From Gramella sp. AN32 (GTDB lineage: Bacteria > Bacteroidota > Bacteroidia > Flavobacteriales > Flavobacteriaceae), in the NCBI RefSeq assembly GCF_023718305.1, contig NZ_QEYO01000001.1:186001-250000 (forward strand): 64,000 nt of DNA, written 5' to 3'. Below the pieces are notes generated by a model. That model ran no database searches. It was not told where the DNA came from and saw only the letters and a list, made by a program, of their open reading frames with translations. Shown piece after piece: positions 34,726 to 44,556 of this stretch. The number at the start of each line of letters is the position of its first letter. Positions within the stretch are counted from its first letter, which is position 1. The position numbers were made by a program, and so were the translations under genes.

Positions 34726-35997
34726 ATGAAAAAATTACTATTGCTTTCTTCCATAATTTTAGGAGGAATTTTACAGGCACAAACCACTATCCCTGAAAAA
34801 GAATTTAATAATATCGAGAACAAAGTGATCGAGTGGCGTAGGGATTTCCATGAAAATCCCGAACTATCCAATCGGGAATTTGAAACCGCGAAAAAAATTG
34901 CTGCCCATTTAAAGAGTCTTGGTATTGAAACTACTACGGAAGTAGGAAAGACCGGCGTTGTGGGAATTTTAAAAGGTGATCATCCCGGAAAGACACTTGC
35001 CTTACGAGCCGATATTGACGCTTTACCGGTTACTGAAAATGTGGATCTTCCTTTTAAATCTACAGTCACCACAGAATTTTTGGGCACTAAAACCGGCGTG
35101 ATGCATGCCTGCGGCCATGATACGCATACCGCCATTTTAATGGGTGTTGCTAAAATTCTTTCTCAGCATAAAGACAAAATCAATGGAACCGTAAAATTCA
35201 TTTTTCAACCTGCGGAAGAAGGGCCGCCACCGGGGGAAGAAGGTGGTGCTGCTTTGATGATTAAAGAAGGTGTGCTTAAAAATCCTGATGTTGACGCGAT
35301 CTTTGGTTTACATATTTCTGCAGATACGCCAGTTGGCACGATCAATTATAAACCTGAAGGCACCATGGCGGCAGTCGAAAGATTTGTCATCAACGTGAAA
35401 GGAATTCAGGCGCATGGCTCGGCACCCTGGACCGGGGTTGATCCAATATTGATATCAGCAAAAATTATCGATGGCCTTCAAACTATCATTAGTAGAAATA
35501 CAAAATTAACCGAATCTGCTGCCGTAATTACAGTGGGAAAAATTACCAGTGGTGTTCGTTTTAATATTATTCCTGAAACTGCGGAAATGATTGGCACCGT
35601 GAGAACCTTAGATCCCGAAAACAAAAAATTAATACTGGAAAGAATGCGCGAACTGGTTCCGGCCATTGCCAAAGCTTATGGTGGAGAAGCTAGCATTGAA
35701 ATTCAGAATAACACCGCGATCACTTATAATGATCCTGAGCTTACCAGTGAAATGCTCCCCACTTTGGAGAAGGTTGCCGGAAAAGAACATGTAAAACTGG
35801 TCAAAGCGACTACAGGAGGCGAAGACTTTTCTTTCTTCCAGGAAAAAGTACCGGGACTTTATTTCTTTCTAGGAGGCCAGCCTTTAAATGCTGAAGCAAC
35901 CAGACATCATACTCCTGATTTTTATATCGATGAAAGTGGACTTTTGCTTGGAGTAAAAACAATGACCCAGCTTACATTAGATTACCTCAACAATTAA
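34726..35997 (+). CDS. Secreted M20 family amidohydrolase/metallopeptidase
   Basis: The 423-residue protein has a signal peptide (cleavage after LQAQ) and an M20D amidohydrolase fold. Metal ligands can be seen in HACGHDTHT (about 126-134), the EEG motif of FQPAEEGPPPGEEGG, GLHIS, and HHTPDFYID near the end. The lid domain contains HGSAPWTGVDPI. Relatives hydrolyse N-acyl amino acids, hippurate or indole-acetyl conjugates. The substrate is unknown. The stop is one base from the next ATG, so it is co-transcribed with the glutamate-synthase-like gene. Confidence 0.9.
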   Translation: MKKLLLLSSIILGGILQAQTTIPEKEFNNIENKVIEWRRDFHENPELSNREFETAKKIAAHLKSLGIETTTEVGKTGVVGILKGDHPGKTLALRADIDALPVTENVDLPFKSTVTTEFLGTKTGVMHACGHDTHTAILMGVAKILSQHKDKINGTVKFIFQPAEEGPPPGEEGGAALMIKEGVLKNPDVDAIFGLHISADTPVGTINYKPEGTMAAVERFVINVKGIQAHGSAPWTGVDPILISAKIIDGLQTIISRNTKLTESAAVITVGKITSGVRFNIIPETAEMIGTVRTLDPENKKLILERMRELVPAIAKAYGGEASIEIQNNTAITYNDPELTSEMLPTLEKVAGKEHVKLVKATTGGEDFSFFQEKVPGLYFFLGGQPLNAEATRHHTPDFYIDESGLLLGVKTMTQLTLDYLNN

Positions 35998-35998
35998 T

Positions 35999-37594
35999 AT
36001 GCAAGAAATTTTGGCTTTTTTGGGGGAAATTCCCTGGTGGGCCTGGATCCTGGCAATCCTTGTATTCATCGCAATTATTGACATCTTTTTTAACCGAAAG
36101 CATACTATCCTACACAATTTTCCCGTGGTAGGCCACATTCGATATATGCTGGAAAGTATAGGGCCGGAACTTCGACAATATATCGTTGCAAATAACCGCG
36201 AAGAATTACCTTTTAATCGTAGGGAGCGCGGGTGGATCTATGCATCAGCAAAGAATGAAAATAATTATGAAGGCTTCGGAACCGATCAGGATATTTATTC
36301 CACGCATTATGTATTTATTAATAATGCCATGCTGCCATATCAACTTCCGGCAGGCCATCCTAATTTAAAAAACTCGGGACTTATTCCCTGCGCAAAAGTA
36401 ATGGGTGCATATAATTTAAGAAGGCGACCCTTTAGACCTGCTTCCATTATAAATGTTTCCGCGATGAGTTTTGGATCGCTTTCCGCAAAGGCGATCGCCT
36501 CTTTAAATGAAGGTTGTAAACTGGCAGGATCTTATCACAATACAGGTGAAGGAGGATTCTCCCCTTATCACAAAAGAGGTGCCGATGTCATTTTTCAAAT
36601 TGGAACAGGATATTTTGGAGTTCGTGATGAGAATGGAGATTTCAGCATGGAAAAGCTGGTGAAAATGGTGGAAGAGTATCCACAATTAAGAGCCATAGAA
36701 TTAAAACTTTCACAAGGTGCGAAACCCGGAAAAGGTGGAGTTCTTCCTGCTTCCAAAATAACCAAAGAAATTTCTGCAATTAGGCATGTTCCCATGGGAA
36801 AGGATGTCATTTCACCGGCCTATCATTCTGCATTTAAAGGTCTGGACGGGATGCTTGACTTTATTGAAGAGATTGCCGGCGCCACCGGGCTTCCGGTAGG
36901 AATTAAATCGGCAATTGGCAAACTGGGCGAATGGGAAGAACTGGCTGAGAAAATGAAAGAAAGGGATCACGGTCCCGATTTTATTGCTATTGATGGTGGG
37001 GAAGGCGGAACCGGTGCCGCACCACCAAGTTTTGCAGATCATGTATCCCTTCCCTGGATCTATGCCTTTACAGATGTATATAAGGTTTTCAAAAAACATC
37101 AGCTAACGGAAAGGATTGTCTTCGTGGCCTCGGGAAAACTCGGCTTTCCGGCAAAAGCGGCCATGGCATTTTCCCTTGGTGCAGATTGTATTAACGTAGC
37201 CCGGGAAGCGATGATGAGCGTGGGATGTATCCAGGCGCAAAGCTGCCATACCAACACCTGCCCTTCGGGTGTGGCCACTCAGAACAAATGGTTGCAGGCG
37301 GGTATTAACATTAATGATAAAGCGATGCGGGCCAACTTTTACTTTACAAAGTTTAGAAAAGAGTTACTGCAAATCACCCATGCCTGCGGATATGAGCATC
37401 CTTCACAATTTAAAATGACCGATGCCGACATTAATTTGAGTGACAAAAATCTGGCACAAACCCTCCAGGAGACTTTTGGATATAGTAAAGTTGAAGTACC
37501 TTTCCAATCCTATCAAGATTTTGTGGATTGTCCCCATATTGGCGGCAATCTTAATCTTGAAAAACTTAGACAAACAGAAGACGCTATCCATTAA
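35999..37594 (+). CDS. Membrane-anchored FMN-binding glutamate-synthase-like protein
   Basis: The 531-residue protein carries the FMN-binding barrel of glutamate synthase (about residues 80-480) but lacks the N-terminal amidotransferase domain. An N-terminal transmembrane helix (IPWWAWILAILVFIAIIDIF) anchors it. Family motifs include SFGSLSAKAIASLNEG, YHNTGEGGFSPYH, IAIDGGEGGTGAAP and the cysteine-containing GCIQAQSCHTNTCPSGVATQ, matching the iron-sulfur region of GltB. Such stand-alone enzymes are widespread and their reaction is not established, so glutamate synthesis should not be assumed. It lies in a run with the M20 gene and a small anchored protein. Confidence 0.88.
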   Translation: MQEILAFLGEIPWWAWILAILVFIAIIDIFFNRKHTILHNFPVVGHIRYMLESIGPELRQYIVANNREELPFNRRERGWIYASAKNENNYEGFGTDQDIYSTHYVFINNAMLPYQLPAGHPNLKNSGLIPCAKVMGAYNLRRRPFRPASIINVSAMSFGSLSAKAIASLNEGCKLAGSYHNTGEGGFSPYHKRGADVIFQIGTGYFGVRDENGDFSMEKLVKMVEEYPQLRAIELKLSQGAKPGKGGVLPASKITKEISAIRHVPMGKDVISPAYHSAFKGLDGMLDFIEEIAGATGLPVGIKSAIGKLGEWEELAEKMKERDHGPDFIAIDGGEGGTGAAPPSFADHVSLPWIYAFTDVYKVFKKHQLTERIVFVASGKLGFPAKAAMAFSLGADCINVAREAMMSVGCIQAQSCHTNTCPSGVATQNKWLQAGININDKAMRANFYFTKFRKELLQITHACGYEHPSQFKMTDADINLSDKNLAQTLQETFGYSKVEVPFQSYQDFVDCPHIGGNLNLEKLRQTEDAIH

Positions 37595-37606
37595 TTTTTT
37601 TAACAA

Positions 37607-38128
37607 ATGAACGTACCCGATTATACATTCTTCCTAATTGCCATTTTACCCGCCCTTATTGTAGGCGCAATTTCATTCTATTTTTTTCATACTTACATGA
37701 AAAATGAAGACGCAAGAAGAAGGTTTCTTTTACATAAAGAAAATCAAAAAACAGCTTTACCCTTAAAATTGCAGGCTTACGAAAGACTTGCTTTATTTTT
37801 GGAAAGAATATCCCCGGGCAAATTACTCTTCAGGATAAAACCAAATTCTGATGAAGCCGATCTTTATGCGAGTTTACTCATTGCCAGTATCGAACAGGAA
37901 TTTGAACATAATCTTGCCCAGCAAATCTATATTTCAAGTGACTGTTGGGATTATATCAAGACTGCAAAAAACGCCACTATTGCTATGATAAGAAAAGTTG
38001 CAGCTTCAGAAAATGTAAATTCAGCTAATGATCTTAGGGAAACTATTCTAAAGACGCTAATGGAAAAACAAACTCCTTCAGATGCTGCTTTAGGGTTTAT
38101 TAAAAAAGAAGTTAGAAACCTAACTTAA
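37607..38128 (+). CDS. Conserved membrane-anchored hypothetical protein
   Basis: The 173-residue protein has one N-terminal transmembrane helix (about 7-29) followed by a basic helix MKNEDARRRFLLHKENQ and the block LPLKLQAYERLALFLERISP. A helical cytoplasmic domain with HNLAQQIYIS makes up the rest. I recognise it as a conserved protein of Bacteroidetes but cannot assign a function. It follows the glutamate-synthase-like gene by 12 bases. Its last 17 bases overlap the 3' end of the convergent patatin gene. Confidence 0.8.
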   Translation: MNVPDYTFFLIAILPALIVGAISFYFFHTYMKNEDARRRFLLHKENQKTALPLKLQAYERLALFLERISPGKLLFRIKPNSDEADLYASLLIASIEQEFEHNLAQQIYISSDCWDYIKTAKNATIAMIRKVAASENVNSANDLRETILKTLMEKQTPSDAALGFIKKEVRNLT

Positions 38129-39035
38129 ACCAGGAAGAACGGGAAGATCTTCTTTCCAATTCCTTTTTTTCAGCATATTCAAAACCTTCCTGCCACCATT
38201 GTTTCATGGCTACCTTATTGAAAACAAGAGAATTTTCAGTAAGTTTTGTAGGGGTATAATAAATATTCAGTTTTACCTTTTTATTGAGCGCGGCAAGTTT
38301 ACCTTCCACGATATCGTGATATTCTACCTGGTCGAGTAAAAAGCCGAAGAGATTGAGCATCAATGAAAATGGATTTCGGCCCAGGACTTTATTATATTCC
38401 ATATTTTCAGCTTCCAGGATAACGGCGTCCACTTCGGTAGCGCCGCGGCGAATTGCTTCCCGAATGGGCACCACGCAGCCAAGACCACCATCGGCATATT
38501 CAAAACCATCCTTATTTGCCAGGCTCATAAACGGAATATAATTACAGCTAATCCAGATCCAGTCGCAAAAATCATCATATTCAAATTCGTGAATGGATTT
38601 GTATTCCACCCTGTTTTTAGACAAATTCGAAACGGTCACCACTACATCTTTCACTTTACCTTTTAAATTAGCAAAATCTTCATGGGTGAAGTTTTTCCGG
38701 ATATTCCTTCTCAAATTTTTACTCTCCCCAAATGTTCTTTTCTTTTTCACAAATTGCCAGAACATATTGAAATAATTGATGGTCACGTATTCCCTACCTT
38801 CTTTTTTCTTTACCACAAATGGATTGATACTGAAAATGGTACGCTGGGAAACGTTGGTATAGATTTCGTAAATTTTCTGAAGATTGCCGGCGGCAAGGTG
38901 CGGAATAAGTAAACTTCCGGTTGAGGTACCCAGAAAAAGATCGTAATTTCTCTTTTTCTCCTGAATTAAATATTGGGCAACTCCGCCCGCAAAAGCACCT
39001 TTGCTTCCGCCACCAGATATTACAAGTGCACGCAT
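38112..39035 (-). CDS. Patatin-like phospholipase (downstream paralogue)
   Basis: The 307-residue protein begins MRALVISGGGSKGAFAGGVA, containing the oxyanion hole GGGSKG. The nucleophile elbow is GTSTGS (about 38-43) and the Asp of the dyad lies in ADGGLG, so the catalytic dyad is complete. There is no signal peptide. It is nearly collinear with the upstream gene (same first 23 residues, same CNYxPFMSL and GLGxxVPI segments), so the two arose by tandem duplication. It is coupled to the upstream paralogue by a TAATG junction. The lipid substrate is unknown. Confidence 0.9.
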   Translation of the reverse strand: MRALVISGGGSKGAFAGGVAQYLIQEKKRNYDLFLGTSTGSLLIPHLAAGNLQKIYEIYTNVSQRTIFSINPFVVKKKEGREYVTINYFNMFWQFVKKKRTFGESKNLRRNIRKNFTHEDFANLKGKVKDVVVTVSNLSKNRVEYKSIHEFEYDDFCDWIWISCNYIPFMSLANKDGFEYADGGLGCVVPIREAIRRGATEVDAVILEAENMEYNKVLGRNPFSLMLNLFGFLLDQVEYHDIVEGKLAALNKKVKLNIYYTPTKLTENSLVFNKVAMKQWWQEGFEYAEKKELERRSSRSSWFKLGF

Positions 39036-39937
39036 TAAGGTTTAATTTCGTTCAACTCCTTGTTCTGCAATTTAGCGAATTCAAATCCGCTTTCCCACCA
39101 GCGGATCATTTTTGTCTCGTCAAAGATCAGTGAATTTGTGGTGAGGATCGTTGGGGTATAATAAAAATTAATGATCGCATCATTGTTGGCCGCAGCGAAT
39201 TTTCCAATTTTAATATTTTGGGTCTCGATCCTATCCAGCATATAGCTAAATAAATTCGTAATTAAGGAAAATACATTTCTGGAAGGCATTCGGTTAAAAT
39301 AGGTGACTTCAGTTTGTAAAATGATCGCATCAACTTCAGTCGCGCCACGTTTTATAGCTTCTTCAATGGGCACCATGGAGCCCAAACCCCCATCGGCATA
39401 CTCACATCCATTTTTTGTAACCAAACTCATAAAAGGCGTATAATTACACGAAATCCAGATCCATTCCACAAAATCCTCATACTCATAATCTTTGATCGAT
39501 TTGTATTCCACCTCGTTAAGGGAGAGATTTGAAACGGTCACCACAACATCTTTATGTGATTTTTTAAGTTGTTCAAATTCCTCTTCCGTAAAAGTTTCAG
39601 AAATAAGTTTTTTTAAATTTTCACTTTCCCCAAAGGTCTTACTTCCTTTTAAAAAATTCAGCAACACTTTAAAATGGTTAATACTTATGTTATCATGACC
39701 ATGCTTTTTCCTGATCATAAACGGTCTATTGCTGAAAATACTATCCTGATTTACAGAGGTAAATACTTTCTTCACCTTTTCCGCCTTATCCAGGGCCATA
39801 TGAGAGATAAGTAGGCTTCCGGTTGAAGTCCCCAAATATAAATCATATTCACGATTTAAAACTTCTGTAAGGTATTGTGCTACCCCACCGGCAAACGCTC
39901 CTTTACTTCCTCCACCAGAAATTACCAGAGCGCGCAT
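39035..39937 (-). CDS. Patatin-like phospholipase (upstream paralogue)
   Basis: The 300-residue protein shares the GGGSKGAF oxyanion loop, the GTSTGS serine elbow and the YADGGLGSMVP aspartate motif with its neighbour. The C-terminal third differs more (FYYTPTILTTNSLIFDETKM against FYYTPTKLTENSLVFNKVAM). It starts directly after the stop codon of the M1 peptidase gene (TAG then ATG), and its own stop overlaps the next start, so all three genes look like one transcript. Confidence 0.9.
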   Translation of the reverse strand: MRALVISGGGSKGAFAGGVAQYLTEVLNREYDLYLGTSTGSLLISHMALDKAEKVKKVFTSVNQDSIFSNRPFMIRKKHGHDNISINHFKVLLNFLKGSKTFGESENLKKLISETFTEEEFEQLKKSHKDVVVTVSNLSLNEVEYKSIKDYEYEDFVEWIWISCNYTPFMSLVTKNGCEYADGGLGSMVPIEEAIKRGATEVDAIILQTEVTYFNRMPSRNVFSLITNLFSYMLDRIETQNIKIGKFAAANNDAIINFYYTPTILTTNSLIFDETKMIRWWESGFEFAKLQNKELNEIKP

Positions 39938-42052
39938 CTATGCTTTTATTTTTGAATTAAGATAAGTAGCTTTTCTTTCATCCAGCCCTTCAGAAACTTC
40001 AATTAGTTGCTGTTTATATTTTTCATCTTTCAGCAATTCGTCCATCATTTTTCGGGCATAGTCTCTAAACCTCCAATTTGGGTGAACGCTTGCATCTAAA
40101 AGGTTCAACAAGGTCTCTTCAGAATAACTTCCAATTTGATAAAGATAACTGAAAGCATTTTGGCGAATCTCAAAAGAATTGACCGGAGAGGAATATGCGA
40201 CTAATTCCTTATAGTAACCGGAATTGTTTTCGGTTTCATAATCTGGCGTAACCAGATTTAAAGTTAGCCAGAGCATGCGCACATTTTTCTCGAAAAAACC
40301 AATGCTATTCCTCATTTTATCCAGATAACTGAAACGATCTTCAGGAAAATTTTGCCACAATTTATAAAGGGTAGCTTCCTGGGTTAAATACGATTCATCA
40401 TTGAGTAAACTTTCAAATTCAGGCTTTAATTGTTGCGGAATATTTTCAACATCCATCACAATGCTTTGTCGCACATACAAATTATTGGAGTTAAAAGCTT
40501 TTTTCAATAAACTGATGGCCTGAGGTGAATTATAACCGGCAATTTGATGCACTACTTCCTGGCCCAAATAATCGTTTACCGGGAATTCCAAAGCAGCGTT
40601 TAAATATTCAAATTTTTCCTCCAGCGGATATTTTTTAAGTGCAGCCAGATTTAAATAATTCTCGATAAAGGTTGATTTACGCAAAGATTCCAGGGCGATA
40701 TCAGCCTTAAAAGCCGATTGCTTTAACCAGTCCGCCTCAAACTGGGCGAGATCCTCTCCCGAGGTTTCCCGCATTACTTTTAAAAAGTCGGCCGTGGATA
40801 CATTTTTGTAAGCAAATTTTTGAAGGTAATTCTTAATGCCCGCCTTAAAAGCTGCATCCCCAATTTGTTCCCTCAAAATATGCAAGGCCCAGGCCCCTTT
40901 CTCGTAATATGTTAATGAGGATCCACCAGATCGAACCAGTGCCTCACCTTTACCTTTATCGCTCAGTTCCTTTAATTTCTCTGCAGTCTGATATAATTTC
41001 CAATAATAATAATTGCTTCCAAAAATTTCCTTTTCCGCCAATAATGCATAATAAGAAGCAAAACCTTCATGTAACCAATGATCTTTTCCATCTTTCTCGG
41101 TTACATAATCCCCGAACCATTGATGCGCTAATTCATGGGCATTTACATTAATATAATTGCGATCATTATAAGCGATAGAATCTACAACCAGAGAAGAGGA
41201 AAATAGCGTAGCTCCCGTATTCTCCATCCCGGCATATAAAAAGTCTAATACAGGAATTTGTTTATAATTCTGCCAGGGATAAGGGATACCAATTTCAGTT
41301 TCAAGGAAATCAAATATTCTTTCAGAAAACCTGTAAGTAGGCTCAACCTTAGATTCATCTTCAGGTAAAAAGTAAAGTTCCATCGCATCACCGGAAGTTG
41401 AAGTTCTCGTGACACTCGAGTATTTGCCGGCAGCCATTCCTATTAAATAGCTGCTCATAGGCTTAGCCATATCAAAAGACCAGCGCACCAAAGAATCATT
41501 TAATTTTTCCCGGGACTTTAAAATACCGTTGGCAATCACCTGGTAACCTACCGGAAAATCATAACTTATGTCGAATTCAACTTTTTCTGAAAGATTGTCA
41601 AAACTCGGGATCCAATTGGAATTTGATTTTCCCTGGCCCTGCGTCCAAACCTGCCGTCTGGTTTCAGGAGAAGAAGGAATATCCCAATTTATAAAATACA
41701 TTGCAGAAGTTGGTTTGGCCGCATAATTTATAGCAAGCCGATTATTTTGAGATTTGGAAAAATCTGAAATTATAAATAAAAACTGGTCGTTTGCTGAAAA
41801 ATTAACCTCATCCCCATTGAGCAAAACATCACCAAATTCCATCATTTTTGCATCTAAAAATAATGTATCCTTATCTTGTAGCACATCAAAAAAGTAATTC
41901 AATTCGCCTGTAACTTCGCCTATCTCCGGCCTGATTTTAACTACAGCGTCCAACCTGGTAAAATCAAAACAATTAGACTGGGACTTAAGTATTTCCTGAG
42001 CTTGCAGGGGAAGAATGGAAATTAGAAGTAAAAAGATAAACGATTTACGCAT
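39938..42052 (-). CDS. Secreted M1 family aminopeptidase with HEAT-like C-terminal domain
   Basis: From the ATG at 42052 the protein has 704 residues and opens with a signal peptide (MRKSFIFLLLISILPLQAQ). A longer frame reaching 42196 would overlap recG and lacks any signal. The beta-saddle domain is followed by AGMENTGATLFSS, the GxMEN exopeptidase motif, and HELAHQWFGD with HEGFASYYA, giving the full zinc site. The C-terminal ~220 residues are helical repeats as in classical M1 enzymes. It differs from the shorter M1 enzyme at 18.3 kb, which lacks this domain. It begins the patatin operon. Confidence 0.92.
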   Translation of the reverse strand: MRKSFIFLLLISILPLQAQEILKSQSNCFDFTRLDAVVKIRPEIGEVTGELNYFFDVLQDKDTLFLDAKMMEFGDVLLNGDEVNFSANDQFLFIISDFSKSQNNRLAINYAAKPTSAMYFINWDIPSSPETRRQVWTQGQGKSNSNWIPSFDNLSEKVEFDISYDFPVGYQVIANGILKSREKLNDSLVRWSFDMAKPMSSYLIGMAAGKYSSVTRTSTSGDAMELYFLPEDESKVEPTYRFSERIFDFLETEIGIPYPWQNYKQIPVLDFLYAGMENTGATLFSSSLVVDSIAYNDRNYINVNAHELAHQWFGDYVTEKDGKDHWLHEGFASYYALLAEKEIFGSNYYYWKLYQTAEKLKELSDKGKGEALVRSGGSSLTYYEKGAWALHILREQIGDAAFKAGIKNYLQKFAYKNVSTADFLKVMRETSGEDLAQFEADWLKQSAFKADIALESLRKSTFIENYLNLAALKKYPLEEKFEYLNAALEFPVNDYLGQEVVHQIAGYNSPQAISLLKKAFNSNNLYVRQSIVMDVENIPQQLKPEFESLLNDESYLTQEATLYKLWQNFPEDRFSYLDKMRNSIGFFEKNVRMLWLTLNLVTPDYETENNSGYYKELVAYSSPVNSFEIRQNAFSYLYQIGSYSEETLLNLLDASVHPNWRFRDYARKMMDELLKDEKYKQQLIEVSEGLDERKATYLNSKIKA

Positions 42053-42175
42053 ACTACAAATTCGAATAATTCCTGCAAAATACAAAATTGCCGTTTGCCT
42101 AACTGGAAATTCTTCATTAGTCCTTAGTTCGTTAGAGACATTTTTATATTCTAGGGTTTTAATATCTTCGTTTAT

Positions 42176-44275
42176 ATGAATCAGAATCTTCTGCAAACAC
42201 CTATTGAATACTTAAAAGGGGTTGGCCCAAATAGAGCAGAGACGCTAAAAAAGGAACTCGATATTCGTACCTATCGAGATCTGATCAATTTTTTTCCTAA
42301 TCGATATCTTGATAAAACTGGTTTTTATAAAATAAAAGATTTACAACAGAACTCTTCGGAAGTACAGGTTATTGGTAAAATCGTACATCTTAAAGCAATT
42401 GAACAAAAGCGGGGTCAACGTTTAGTTGCAGATTTTATCGATGAAACAGGAAAAATGGAATTAGTCTGGTTTCGTGGTCATAAATGGATTAGGGAAAATA
42501 TTCAATTAAATACTCCTTATGTAATCTTCGGAAAGTCAAATTTTTTTAATGGCACTTTCAGTATGCCCCATCCGGAATTAGAAAAACTGGAAGACTACAA
42601 AAAAAGTTTAAGACCGGCGATGCAACCCATCTATCCTTCTACAGAATTATTGCAAAAAAAAGGAATTACCAACCGGGTAATTATGAAATTGATGCAGGAA
42701 GTTTTGCAGCAAACCGGTTTAAATTTTTCAGAAAGCCTTAATGCGGAATTGATTGGGAATCTGAAATTGATAACAAAATCTGAAGCCCTTTTTAATATCC
42801 ATTTTCCGAAAAACCAGGAGCTGCTTGCGAAGGCACAATTTCGATTAAAATTTGAAGAATTATTTTTTATCCAGCTCCAATTATTAAGAAAAAATATACT
42901 TCACAAACAGAAAATCAAGGGCTTCAATTTTGATAAAATTGGAGAGAATTTTAATACATTTTATAAGCAACATTTACCCTTCGAATTAACCGGAGCACAG
43001 AAGAATGTCATCAAAGAAATTCGAGCAGATTTGGGCAGTGGTGCACAAATGAATCGCTTACTCCAGGGAGATGTAGGTTCGGGAAAGACTATTGTCGCTC
43101 TAATGTCCATGTTTATAGCACTTGACAACGGTTTCCAGGCCTGCCTGATGGCTCCAACTGAAATTTTGTCAGTCCAACACTACAATGGAATTATAGAGTT
43201 ATGTAATAATTTGAAAACCAGTGTTTATATATTAACTGGATCAACCAAAACTTCAAGGAGAAGGGAAATTCATCAAAAATTAGAAAATGGGCAAATAGAC
43301 ATCCTAATCGGCACCCATGCGCTACTGGAAGATAAGGTGAAATTCAAAAATTTGGGGCTTGCGATTATCGATGAACAACACCGTTTTGGAGTTGCGCAAA
43401 GGGCGAAACTCTGGAACAAAAATACCACTCCCCCACACGTTCTGGTGATGACGGCAACACCTATCCCAAGGACCCTTGCCATGAGCTTATATGGCGACCT
43501 TGATATTTCAGTTATTGATGAGTTACCCCCGGGAAGAAAACCGATAAAAACAGTGCATAGATTTGACAGCAATCGTCTAAAAGTTTTTAGGTTTATTAAA
43601 GAAGAGATTGAAAAAGGAAGGCAGATTTATATAGTATATCCGTTAATCCAGGAATCGGAAAAAATGGATTATAAAGATTTAATGGATGGGTACGAAAGTA
43701 TTGCCAGAGCATTCCCGGAAAATCAAATTTCTATTGTACATGGGCAAATGAAACCTGCAGATAAAGATTACGAAATGGACAGATTTGTGTGTGGAGAAAC
43801 TCAAATCATGGTGGCAACAACAGTAATAGAAGTTGGGGTAAATGTTCCTAATGCCAGTGTTATGATTATTGAAAGTGCGGAACGTTTCGGATTATCTCAA
43901 TTGCACCAGCTTAGAGGTCGTGTAGGAAGAGGCGCTGAACAAAGCTTTTGTATTTTGATGACCAGCCACAAGTTGTCGAACGATAGTAAAACAAGACTGG
44001 AAACAATGACGTCTACCAACGATGGTTTCGAGATTGCGGAGGTAGACCTGAAATTACGCGGCCCCGGGGATTTAATGGGAACCCAACAAAGCGGTGTCTT
44101 AACCCTTAAAATCGCTGATATTGTTAAAGATAATTCCATTCTTCAGACGGCTAGGAATTATGCAAATAAGATTTTAAAAGAAGACCCAAATCTTTCCATG
44201 GAAAAAAATACCGCTATAAAACAAGCATATTCACGCTTGGTAAAAAATAAAACTATTTGGAATTATATAAGTTAA
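42176..44275 (+). CDS. recG: ATP-dependent DNA helicase RecG
   Basis: RecG reverses stalled forks and branch-migrates Holliday junctions. The 699-residue protein has the N-terminal wedge/OB domain (YLKGVGPNRAETLKKEL to about 150). Then come superfamily 2 motifs: GDVGSGKTIVALM, APTEILSVQH, IIDEQHRFGVAQR, VMTATPIPRTLAMS, VATTVIEVGVNVPNA and QLHQLRGRVGRG. The C-terminal TRG region is present (FEIAEVDLKLRGPGDLMGTQQSG). Length is normal. It is divergent from the M1 peptidase gene across a 120-bp region. Confidence 0.97.
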   Translation: MNQNLLQTPIEYLKGVGPNRAETLKKELDIRTYRDLINFFPNRYLDKTGFYKIKDLQQNSSEVQVIGKIVHLKAIEQKRGQRLVADFIDETGKMELVWFRGHKWIRENIQLNTPYVIFGKSNFFNGTFSMPHPELEKLEDYKKSLRPAMQPIYPSTELLQKKGITNRVIMKLMQEVLQQTGLNFSESLNAELIGNLKLITKSEALFNIHFPKNQELLAKAQFRLKFEELFFIQLQLLRKNILHKQKIKGFNFDKIGENFNTFYKQHLPFELTGAQKNVIKEIRADLGSGAQMNRLLQGDVGSGKTIVALMSMFIALDNGFQACLMAPTEILSVQHYNGIIELCNNLKTSVYILTGSTKTSRRREIHQKLENGQIDILIGTHALLEDKVKFKNLGLAIIDEQHRFGVAQRAKLWNKNTTPPHVLVMTATPIPRTLAMSLYGDLDISVIDELPPGRKPIKTVHRFDSNRLKVFRFIKEEIEKGRQIYIVYPLIQESEKMDYKDLMDGYESIARAFPENQISIVHGQMKPADKDYEMDRFVCGETQIMVATTVIEVGVNVPNASVMIIESAERFGLSQLHQLRGRVGRGAEQSFCILMTSHKLSNDSKTRLETMTSTNDGFEIAEVDLKLRGPGDLMGTQQSGVLTLKIADIVKDNSILQTARNYANKILKEDPNLSMEKNTAIKQAYSRLVKNKTIWNYIS

Positions 44276-44556
44276 CCCTTATTATAGGTTAAAAAGCGAG
44301 ATTTCAAGTAAAAATTATCCTACAATCACTCTATAATCCCTTACATTTAATATTGATCTTTTAAAAGAATGTAGGATACATTCTGGTGGATATTTCTACT
44401 TTTAACTGTTACCCACCTTATTCCATTTCACCGGGTTACCTTCTACACAGAAATTCTAGTTGAAACCTCAGCCAGTTTTTATTCCGTTCTAATTCTTCAA
44501 GATAATTATGCTTTAAAAATTGGTAATACTATCTTTGCTGCCTGAAAAAAGGAGAT

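Noticed and set aside
38112..39937. CBASS-like phage defence, because patatins act as effectors there
   Set aside because: No cyclic-nucleotide synthase or accessory genes lie nearby, and the genes are joined to a peptidase instead.
42053..42196. N-terminal extension of the second M1 peptidase
   Set aside because: It overlaps recG and precedes a full signal peptide, so the ATG at 42052 is preferred.
44316..44380. Inverted ATCCTACA / TGTAGGAT pair before pheT as a possible attenuator
   Set aside because: The arms are only 8 bp with a loop of about 45 bases and no T-run, and I see no Phe-rich leader peptide.
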